Origin: Arthrobacter sp. S39
GTDB lineage: Bacteria > Actinomycetota > Actinomycetes > Actinomycetales > Micrococcaceae
Direction: 5' to 3'
Length of the DNA: 64,000 nucleotides
Assembly (NCBI RefSeq): GCF_004320525.1
Contig: NZ_SIHX01000007.1
Location: 62,001 to 126,000 of the forward strand
Positions 51,337 through 58,445 of the stretch are shown here, piece by piece. The notes beneath the pieces were generated by a model that had not been told where the DNA came from, did no database searches, and saw nothing but the letters and a program-made list of their open reading frames with translations. A program made the position numbers and the translations under genes. Each line of letters begins with the position of its first letter. Within the stretch, counting starts at the first letter, position 1.

Positions 51337-54300
51337 GTGTTCCTGCTCGATCCCGCCAGCGGTAGTCCCGGCCGCGGTGCACCGGACCTGGTGTTCTCCG
51401 CCAGCGACCTCGTGGCCGCCAGCGAGTGTGAGTACCGCACGCTCCGGATCCTGGACGAGAAACTGGGCCGCTCGCCCAAGGCCGAGTTCCCCGACGACGA
51501 GATGCAACGCCGCGCCGGCACCCTGGGCGACAACCACGAGGCCAAGGTCCTGGCCGGCCTGATCGCACAGTACGGCAGGTGGGATGCCAGCCGTGGCGCC
51601 GGTGTGTTCACGATCGAGCGGGGCCAGAACGTCCGGGCGGACCTGGTGGCCAAGCAGGCCGAAACGGAGCTCGCGCTCCGGGCCGGGGCGGACGTGGTGT
51701 TCCAGGCAACATTCTTCGACGGCGAGTTCCTGGGGTACGCCGACTTCATCGTCAACGAGGCCGCTGGCACCGGCAACCCGGGACGCTACGAGGTATGGGA
51801 CACCAAGCTGGCCCGGCACGCCAAGGTGGGCGCACTCCTGCAGCTGGCCGCCTACGGAGACCAACTCATCGGCATGGGCCTGGAACCATCGCCCCGTGTC
51901 ACGCTGGTGCTGGGCGCAGTGGTCGACGGCGACTACGTCCGCAGCCACCACTCCCTGCCGGACCTGCTGCCGGTCTTCCGCGAGCGCCGCGACCACTTCC
52001 GCGCCCTGACCGGCGCCCACCGGGAGGACGGTTCCACGGTGCAGTGGCTGCAGCCCGGCATCACCTGCTGCGGGCGGTGCAACTATTGCGCCGAACAGGT
52101 CCAGGCCCACCGCGACCTCCTGATGGTCGGCGGGATGTCCACCCTCCGCCGGAAGAAGCTCATTGCCGACGGCGTCACCACCATCGATGCCCTGGCCGAC
52201 CTTCCGCCGGACAAGGCCACCGGTTCGCTGGCCAGGCTCCGCGACCAGGCCCGGATGCAGCTGGGCCGCGATACTCCGGACGGATCACGGACCTTCACCA
52301 AGGACGGCGAAGACCACACCGTAACGTTCAAGGTGCTGCCCCAGAACGCACTGGACAGCATCCCCGCACCCAGCCCCGGCGACATCTTCTTCGACTTCGA
52401 AGGCGATCCGCTCTGGCAGGACCCTGCAACCAGCCAGTGGGGACTGGAGTACCTGTTCGGCGTGATCGAGGCGCCGGATGCAGCCGCACTGGCGGCCGGC
52501 AAGCCGGTGTTCCGACCGTTCTGGGCGCATTCCCGCTCCGGGGAACGGCAGGCCTTCCTGGACTTCCTCGCCTATGTCGAGGAACGCCGCTCCCGGTACC
52601 CGGACATGCACGTCTACCACTACGCAGCGTACGAAAAATCGGCGCTCCGGAACCTGTCAGTGACGCACCTGGCGGGCGAGGACATCGTGGACAACTGGCT
52701 CCGCGAGGGGGTGCTGGTGGACCTCTATGCCACGGCCCGCCACTCGCTGCGGATCTCCGAACCGTCGTACTCCATCAAGAAGCTCGAGCCGCTCTACATG
52801 GGTGACAACCTCCGCTCCGGGGATGTCAAGGATGCCGGGGCCTCGGTGGTGGCCTATGCCGCGTATTGCGCAGCCCGTGACGACGGAGACGCCGCGAAGG
52901 CAGCAGAGGTCCTGGCCTCAATCTCCGACTACAACGAATACGACTGCCTCTCCACCCTCCGCCTCCGTGACTGGCTGCTGGGGCTCCGCGGCTCGGCGTC
53001 CGGCTCGGCACCTGCGGGCGGGCACGCCGGGGCAGGAACGTACGACGCCGGCACCCAGGCGCCGCTGTTGCCTGACGTCCCGCCGAACACACCGGAGGCT
53101 GAACCAACGCCGGAGGAGCTCAGCCTCCGCGAGTACCTGGCCGGCCTCCCGGACACCCGGCCCTGGACCCCCGACGAGCGTGCCATCGCCATGGTGGCCG
53201 CCGCCACCGGCTATCACCGCCGCGAGCGGAAGCAGTTCTGGTGGGAGCACTTCGACCGCACCGAGTCCGAGATCGGTGACTGGCCGGAGCAGCGCAACCT
53301 TTTTGTCGTCGAATCTGCCGAGGTACTCAAGGATTGGTCTCTTGTAAAGCCCCGGGAACGGATGCGTACTAGGACAGTGCGCCTCCTAGGCGTTATGAGC
53401 GAAGGCTCAGAGTTTAAGTCTGAGCGAACCTGGTGTCGGCTCTATGGTGTGCCTTTGCCAGACGGCTTGGAAGGTTCGACGGGCAGGCCGGTTAGCAAGG
53501 CAGGACTCTTCAAGACACGGCTCTCGGCAGTTGAGGACGCCCCTGGCGCACCGGGCAAGACGCTGATAACGATCTCTGAAAAAGAATCAGCGAAAGTTCC
53601 TGCCCATGAACAAACACCGTGCGCCTTGACACCCGACAAACCCATTGAGACGGCGAGCATCGAGGCCGCCCTCGCCGAACTGGCCCAGACCGTGGGCGCA
53701 TCTGTTCCCCGCTTGCCCGAGCACCCGGGCGTGGACATCCTGCGCAAGGCTCCGCCGCGGTTCCGTTCACTGTCCGGTCCTGCCGCCGCCGGAAAGGACA
53801 GCTCCGGCGCGGCCGACTACGTCACGGCCATCACTACGTCCCTGCTGGACCTTGACCGTTCCTACCTCGCCGTCCAAGGGCCTCCGGGTACCGGCAAGAC
53901 CTACGTGGGTTCCCATGTAATTGCCCGGCTGATCGCGGAGGGCTGGAAGATCGGCGTCGTGGGCCAGTCCCACGCCGTAGTGGAGAACATGCTGTGCACC
54001 GCAATCGAAACCGCTGGGGTTGATCCGGACCGCGTGGCCAAGAAGCTGTCCACCCCGCACCAGGTCCTGTGGCAGCGCACCTCCGACGCCGACGTGGCCG
54101 CCCTGCTGGACTCCCGCGGCGGCTGCCTCGTGGGCGGCACTGCCTGGACCATGACCGGCAAGTCAGTGCCTGCCGGGTCCCTGGACCTGCTGGTCATCGA
54201 CGAAGCCGGGCAGTTCTCGCTGGCCAACACGCTGGCCGTGGCACGTTCTGCCAAACGCCTCCTGCTCCTGGGTGACCCGCAGCAGCTGCCGCAGGTCACC

Positions 54301-54996
54301 CAGGGCGCCCACCCGGAGCCCGTGGACGAGTCAGCGCTGGGCTGGCTCGCCGCCGGGCACGCCACCCTCCCCACGGAGCTGGGCTATTTCCTGGCGGACA
54401 GCTGGCGGATGCACCCGGAACTGTGCCGCGCCGTTTCCGTCCTCAGTTACGACGGCAAGCTCGAATCGGCGCCGGCAGCCGCCCTCCGGAGCCTGGCAGA
54501 ACTGCCTCCGGGAGTGGAATCGGTCTTCGTTGACCACACCGGCAACACCACGGCCTCCGCAGAAGAGGCGACCGAAGTAGTCAGGCAGGCGCAGCGGCAC
54601 ATCGGTTTGAAGTGGATTGCCGGCGGTGACAGGCCGGCCCGGCCCCTGACAGCCGAGGACGTCCTGGTGGTGGCCGCCTACAACGCCCAGGTCCAGCTGA
54701 TCCGCCACGCCCTCGTCCAGGCAGGGCTTGACGGCGTGCGCGTGGGAACCGTGGACAAGTTCCAGGGCCAGGAAGCGCCCGTGGTGCTGGTGTCCATGGC
54801 CTGTTCGACTGTCGCCGAGGCTCCCCGCGGCGCCGAATTCCTGCTGAACCGGAACAGGATCAACGTCGCGGTGTCCCGCGGCCAATGGCGGGCGGTGATT
54901 GTCCGCTCCCCCGAACTCACCAGCTACATGCCGCGGAAACCCGAGGTGCTGGAGCAACTCGGTGCGTTCATCGGCCTGAGCCCGCGGACAAGCTGA
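51337..54996 (+). CDS. TM0106-type RecB-like nuclease fused to SF1 helicase
   Basis: This 1219-residue protein has a TM0106 RecB-like nuclease region (residues 1-260: VFSASDLVAASECEYRTLRI, GRYEVWDTKLARHAKVGAL, GITCCGRCNYCAEQVQAHRD with a cysteine cluster). A RNase-H-like exonuclease domain follows (about 340-550: GDIFFDFEGDPLWQDPATSQ, YNEYDCLSTLRLRDWL). The last part is a superfamily 1 helicase with Walker A VQGPPGTGKTYVG near residue 850, DLLVIDEAGQFS, GTVDKFQGQEAPVVLVSMA and NRINVAVSRGQWRAV. It is a predicted nucleic-acid repair or processing enzyme. Residues about 660-770 come from DNA visibly poorer in G+C than the rest. The start is GTG 51337; no strong ribosome binding site. Confidence 0.88.
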   Translation: MFLLDPASGSPGRGAPDLVFSASDLVAASECEYRTLRILDEKLGRSPKAEFPDDEMQRRAGTLGDNHEAKVLAGLIAQYGRWDASRGAGVFTIERGQNVRADLVAKQAETELALRAGADVVFQATFFDGEFLGYADFIVNEAAGTGNPGRYEVWDTKLARHAKVGALLQLAAYGDQLIGMGLEPSPRVTLVLGAVVDGDYVRSHHSLPDLLPVFRERRDHFRALTGAHREDGSTVQWLQPGITCCGRCNYCAEQVQAHRDLLMVGGMSTLRRKKLIADGVTTIDALADLPPDKATGSLARLRDQARMQLGRDTPDGSRTFTKDGEDHTVTFKVLPQNALDSIPAPSPGDIFFDFEGDPLWQDPATSQWGLEYLFGVIEAPDAAALAAGKPVFRPFWAHSRSGERQAFLDFLAYVEERRSRYPDMHVYHYAAYEKSALRNLSVTHLAGEDIVDNWLREGVLVDLYATARHSLRISEPSYSIKKLEPLYMGDNLRSGDVKDAGASVVAYAAYCAARDDGDAAKAAEVLASISDYNEYDCLSTLRLRDWLLGLRGSASGSAPAGGHAGAGTYDAGTQAPLLPDVPPNTPEAEPTPEELSLREYLAGLPDTRPWTPDERAIAMVAAATGYHRRERKQFWWEHFDRTESEIGDWPEQRNLFVVESAEVLKDWSLVKPRERMRTRTVRLLGVMSEGSEFKSERTWCRLYGVPLPDGLEGSTGRPVSKAGLFKTRLSAVEDAPGAPGKTLITISEKESAKVPAHEQTPCALTPDKPIETASIEAALAELAQTVGASVPRLPEHPGVDILRKAPPRFRSLSGPAAAGKDSSGAADYVTAITTSLLDLDRSYLAVQGPPGTGKTYVGSHVIARLIAEGWKIGVVGQSHAVVENMLCTAIETAGVDPDRVAKKLSTPHQVLWQRTSDADVAALLDSRGGCLVGGTAWTMTGKSVPAGSLDLLVIDEAGQFSLANTLAVARSAKRLLLLGDPQQLPQVTQGAHPEPVDESALGWLAAGHATLPTELGYFLADSWRMHPELCRAVSVLSYDGKLESAPAAALRSLAELPPGVESVFVDHTGNTTASAEEATEVVRQAQRHIGLKWIAGGDRPARPLTAEDVLVVAAYNAQVQLIRHALVQAGLDGVRVGTVDKFQGQEAPVVLVSMACSTVAEAPRGAEFLLNRNRINVAVSRGQWRAVIVRSPELTSYMPRKPEVLEQLGAFIGLSPRTS

Positions 54997-55029
54997 GGAT
55001 GTTCCCCGCCGGCACTTCGAAGACGCCGG

Positions 55030-55392
55030 TCAGCGGGCACTGAAGCCACGGAAGGCACCCTCGGCCGCGGAAAAGGTGTCTTCAACCCGTTCCACCCGGC
55101 CGGGGGTGTTGTCCGATTTCAGCCAGTCCAGCAGCTCCTGGATCCGGTGTTGCGGCCCTTCGGCAATCACTGACACAGAACCGTCGTCGAGGTTTTTCAC
55201 CAGGCCCGTCAGGCCCAGTTCCTCGGCCTTGCCCATCGTCCAGAAACGGAACCCGACGCCCTGCACCACGCCAAAGACCCGTGCAGAAAGCCGGATGTCG
55301 CCGTCGTCGTCCTGACCTGCTGAGTCCCGTCCTGCGGAGCCCACCCCTGACGGGTCCGGTCCTGCGGTGTGCCGTCCTGCCGGAGGTGCCAT
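55030..55392 (-). CDS. Acylphosphatase
   Basis: This 120-residue enzyme hydrolyses acyl phosphates. The core from residue 33 (IRLSARVFGVVQGVGFRFWT) holds the active-site VQGVGFR with its Arg, and GLVKNLDDGSVSVIAEG the essential Asn. The family is usually about 90 residues; here a 30-residue Gly/Ser/Asp-rich N-terminal extension is predicted from ATG 55392. An internal start is not obvious. It is convergent with the nuclease-helicase gene. Confidence 0.9.
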   Translation of the reverse strand: MAPPAGRHTAGPDPSGVGSAGRDSAGQDDDGDIRLSARVFGVVQGVGFRFWTMGKAEELGLTGLVKNLDDGSVSVIAEGPQHRIQELLDWLKSDNTPGRVERVEDTFSAAEGAFRGFSAR

Positions 55393-55396
55393 GGCG

Positions 55397-55942
55397 TCAG
55401 GACTGCTTGACCAGCGCAGCTTCGATGTTGATCTTGACCTTGTCGCTGACCAGCAGTCCGCCGGCTTCCAGCGCAGCGTTCCAGGTCAGGCCGAACTCCT
55501 TGCGGCTGATCTCGGCCTCCGCGGAGAAGCCCGCGCGGGTGGCCCCGAACGGGTCAACGGCCACCCCGGTGAATTCAACTTCGAGTTCGATGGGTTTGGT
55601 GATGCCGCGGATGGTGAGGTCGCCGGTGAGGGTGTAGTCCTCGCCGTCGCCTTCAACTGAGGTGGCGCGGAAGGTCATCTCGGGGAAGGTCTCCACGTCG
55701 AAGAAATCCGGGCCCTTGACGTGGCCGTCCCGGTTGGCGTCGCCGGAATCGAAGCTGGCGGTCTTCACCGTGGCGTGCAGCGAGGCCTCTGCCAGGGATC
55801 CGCCGATCCGGGCCTCGGCACTGGCATCCGTGAAGCGGCCGCGGACCTTGCTGATGCCCGCGTGGCGGACCGTGAAGCCGATCTCGCTGTGGGACATGTC
55901 CAGCGTCCAGACGCCCGGCGTGATTCCTGAGGGAAGAGTCAT
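55397..55942 (-). CDS. YceI-family lipid-binding protein
   Basis: This 181-residue YceI-like beta-barrel contains GVWTLDMSHSEIGFTVRHAG, ISKVRGRF, DFFDVETFPEMTFRATSVEG, YTLTGDLTIRGITKPIELEV and RAGFSAEAEISRKEFGLTWN. Family members bind polyisoprenoid or similar lipids. No signal peptide is present, unlike E. coli YceI. Start ATG 55942 lies 8 bases after AGGAG, so the ATG three codons earlier is not used. It overlaps closely with the acylphosphatase gene (4-base gap) and is probably co-transcribed. Confidence 0.92.
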   Translation of the reverse strand: MTLPSGITPGVWTLDMSHSEIGFTVRHAGISKVRGRFTDASAEARIGGSLAEASLHATVKTASFDSGDANRDGHVKGPDFFDVETFPEMTFRATSVEGDGEDYTLTGDLTIRGITKPIELEVEFTGVAVDPFGATRAGFSAEAEISRKEFGLTWNAALEAGGLLVSDKVKINIEAALVKQS

Positions 55943-56007
55943 TTTCCGCATCTCCTAAGTGGGTGCAAACCGGTCACAGCGACCAAACCCACAGTGCGTC
56001 ACTCCGC

Positions 56008-56068
56008 AGTTTTTGTCCAGATAGGGGCGGTCACCCGTCGGCAACGCGGCCCTATCTGGACAAAAACT
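56008..56068. repeat. Long-arm palindromic repeat (type D)
   Basis: AGTTTTTGTCCAGATAGGG (56008-56026) and its complement (56050-56068) form perfect 19-base arms around a 23-base loop. It lies between the end of the winged-helix/X25 gene and the start of the YceI gene, both on the minus strand. An A/T-rich arm end could act as a T-run when transcribed leftward, so this copy may be a true terminator for the winged-helix gene. Confidence 0.8.
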
Positions 56069-56080
56069 CCTCTGGCGGAA

Positions 56081-57037
56081 TCAGTTGATGGTGATGTCCC
56101 GCGTGCGGTGGTCGTAGCGGATGGTGACAGCGCCGCCGTCGTGGTGCAGTTCGTGGTTGGGGCCATCGAAGGTGCCGAACGCGCCGTAGTTCTCTTCCCA
56201 GGAACGGTTCAGCGCGATCTTGAAGGTGTAGTAGCCGGCAGGCAGTTCCGCGTTGATCTTCCACTGCTGGGCGACGAAATCAAACGCCATCTGGGCTTCG
56301 TCATACTGCGGAGCCCAGTTCTCCGGGGCGCCCAGGAGCGTGTTGAAGTCGCCGGCAACTGCCACGGCTTCGGGCTGGGGGAAGGTCTCCACGTCCGGCC
56401 CCTCAAGCGACGCGGCGACGGAGGCCTCGGACTTCGTCTTCGGGGCAGCCTTGCGCGCACGGACGGCCTTGACCACCGGCTCCACGGCCTCCTCGATGAT
56501 CTTGGCGGCCTTGCCAACGGCCTCGGCAGCCTTCTTGGCAGGCGCCTTCTTCGCGGGAGCCTTCTTGGCGGGGGCCTTCGTCACGGTTTCGTCCGCGGCC
56601 TCGGCGTTCTTGACCACTGCGGACTTGCGCGTGGTCCGGGCAGCGGCGACCTTGGCGGGAGCGGCAACGGGCGCAACTGGAACCGGGGTGTCGGCCGGGA
56701 CCGGGGTTCCGGCGTCGAGCGCTGCCGCAAAAGCGTCGGCATCGGCGAAGGCAACCGTGGCGCGCATCCCGTCCTCGGTGATGGTCCACCCGGAACGGCC
56801 CTTGACCAGCCAGCCGGCCTTGACCAGCTTGGCCGTCGCGGAGGTGAGGGTCTTGTGGCCGCGGGGAATCCCGCCGCTGAGCAGCTCGGCCTCGTGCGGG
56901 CTGAACGGCACGCGGACGGTGGCCTCAGCGAGCACGCCTCCTGCGTTCAGCGCATCGCCGGTCCACGTGCCTTCCGTCAGGACATCCAGCACGGATTTGA
57001 GTCGAAGGTTGGTGTTTTCTGCGGTGGACTTGGCCAT
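56081..57037 (-). CDS. Winged-helix, Ala/Lys/Pro linker and X25/starch-binding-like domain fusion
   Basis: This 318-residue cytosolic protein has an N-terminal winged helix (residues 8-95: LRLKSVLDVLTEGTWTGDAL, PRGHKTLTSATAKLVKAGWL, SGWTITEDGMRATVAF) like the Mrr N-terminal region. A low-complexity middle follows (TKAPAKKAPAKKAPAKKAAE) resembling histone H1 or HupB tails. The C-terminal domain of about 95 residues (VAVAGDFNTLLGAPENWAPQ, AGYYTFKIALNRSWEENYG, VTIRYDHRTRDITIN) is like the X25 module of pullulanases. AAAGGGGAATT precedes ATG 57037. A DNA-associated protein that senses alpha-glucan is one reading; the function is unknown. Confidence 0.78.
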   Translation of the reverse strand: MAKSTAENTNLRLKSVLDVLTEGTWTGDALNAGGVLAEATVRVPFSPHEAELLSGGIPRGHKTLTSATAKLVKAGWLVKGRSGWTITEDGMRATVAFADADAFAAALDAGTPVPADTPVPVAPVAAPAKVAAARTTRKSAVVKNAEAADETVTKAPAKKAPAKKAPAKKAAEAVGKAAKIIEEAVEPVVKAVRARKAAPKTKSEASVAASLEGPDVETFPQPEAVAVAGDFNTLLGAPENWAPQYDEAQMAFDFVAQQWKINAELPAGYYTFKIALNRSWEENYGAFGTFDGPNHELHHDGGAVTIRYDHRTRDITIN

Positions 57038-57178
57038 AATTCCCCTTTATAAAGCGATCGGTCTCTAGGCATCTTGCCAACAGCCTGTTAAATCGCACGA
57101 CTTGAATTGGTTAACTCTGCGTGTCGTGACCGACTATGACGCGAGTTACACCGGAAGTGAGGCGGGAGTCTCGGGTCT

Positions 57179-57198
57179 GGGGCTGTTTATTCAGCCCC
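57179..57198 (-). terminator. Short hairpin downstream of the deaminase gene
   Basis: GGGGCTG (57179-57185) and CAGCCCC (57192-57198) enclose a TTTATT loop, 96 bases after the deaminase stop codon in its direction of transcription. No T-run follows. The rest of the 57038-57293 gap holds the ribosome binding site of the winged-helix gene and an inverted repeat CACGAC...GTCGTG near 57096-57127; I see no gene in it. Confidence 0.4.
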
Positions 57199-57293
57199 GG
57201 GGCGCTGAAACGGGCTCCGCCAGTCCCTGCCCGGACACGCTTGCGGCATAAGTTTAGCGCCAGCCGGCACCGGCTGCGTTCCAGGCTTTGGGG

Positions 57294-58397
57294 CTAGCCG
57301 CGGTTCAGCTCGTCCACCAGCTCGGCTTTCCGTTCGTCGGACGCGAACGATGAGTGGATGGAGTTGGCCGCGAGCCGGGCCCGGTCAAACTCGGACAGCC
57401 CAAAGGCGGCACCCAGTTGGGCGAAGTTGTCGTCAACGTAGCCGCCAAAGTACGCCGGGTCGTCGGAGTTCACTGAGACGTTGAGCCCGGCGGCGAGCAT
57501 GGCCGGGAGCGGGTGGTCGGCGAGGGTGTCCACGACGCGGAGCCTGACGTTGGACAGCGGGCAGACGGTCAGCGGAATACGGTCTGCCACGAGCCGCTCC
57601 ACGAGGTCGGGGTCCTCCATGCAGCGGATGCCGTGGTCGATCCGCTCCACGCCGAGGACGTCCAGCGCTTCGATGATGTACGACGCCGGTCCCTCCTCGC
57701 CCGCGTGGGCGGTCAGCCGGAGGCCCGCTTGCCGGGCCTTGGCGAACAGGCGTTCAAACTTCGATGGCGGGTTGCCCACCTCGGCCGAGTCCAGGCCGAT
57801 CGCACCGATCGGGGCGTTCATGGCCAGCAGTCCGTCCAGGACCTCCAGCGCAGACTCCTCCGACAGATCCCGCAGGAACGCGGCAATCAGCATGGTGGAG
57901 ATGCCGAAGTCCTTTACCGACGTCGCCAAGGCAGATGCCACTCCGTTGACGCAGGTCTCCAGGCTGACGCCGCGGGACAGGTGCGCCTGCGGGTCCATCA
58001 TGATCTCCGCGTGCCGGACACCGGCGGCGGCGGCCCGGGCCAGGTACGCACGGGTCATGTCGGCGAAGTCCTGTTCGGTCTGGAGCACGGCCATGTTGGC
58101 GTAGTAGAGGTCCAGGAAGGACTGCAGGTCAGTGAACTCGTAAAGTCCGCGGAGCTCGTCGAGGCCCGAGTACGGGAGGGTAATGCCGTTGCGTTCGGCC
58201 AGTTCGAAGATCAACTCCGGCTGCAGGGTCCCCTCGATGTGCAGGTGCAGTTCGGCGACGGGGAGGATCCTGACCGCCGCTTCGGCCTCGGGAGCTTCTG
58301 CTTCTGAAGCTTCCGTCCCCGGAGCCTCTGAAGCTGCCGCCTCGGGAAGTTCCGTCTCTGGAAGCGGATCGGCGGCAGTGTCCCGGTAATTGTCCAT
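57294..58397 (-). CDS. Adenine deaminase-like protein (adenosine deaminase superfamily)
   Basis: This 367-residue zinc hydrolase has metal and catalytic motifs VAELHLHIEGTLQPELIFEL, LTAHAGEEGPASYI, ERIDHGIRCMEDPDLVERLV, LTVCPLSNVRLRVV and VSVNSDDPAYFGGYV. The HIEGTLQPE form and GLDSAEVGNPPSKFERLFAK are shared with bacterial and yeast adenine deaminases rather than classical adenosine deaminases, so adenine to hypoxanthine is the better guess. A 45-residue acidic N-terminal tail with Glu-Ala repeats (ASEAEAPEAEAA) is unusual. Automatic annotation would say adenosine deaminase. Confidence 0.9.
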   Translation of the reverse strand: MDNYRDTAADPLPETELPEAAASEAPGTEASEAEAPEAEAAVRILPVAELHLHIEGTLQPELIFELAERNGITLPYSGLDELRGLYEFTDLQSFLDLYYANMAVLQTEQDFADMTRAYLARAAAAGVRHAEIMMDPQAHLSRGVSLETCVNGVASALATSVKDFGISTMLIAAFLRDLSEESALEVLDGLLAMNAPIGAIGLDSAEVGNPPSKFERLFAKARQAGLRLTAHAGEEGPASYIIEALDVLGVERIDHGIRCMEDPDLVERLVADRIPLTVCPLSNVRLRVVDTLADHPLPAMLAAGLNVSVNSDDPAYFGGYVDDNFAQLGAAFGLSEFDRARLAANSIHSSFASDERKAELVDELNRG

Positions 58398-58445
58398 CGG
58401 GTCAGGATATCGCCCGCCGGCCGGTTCGCGGCTAGAGTCGGATCA

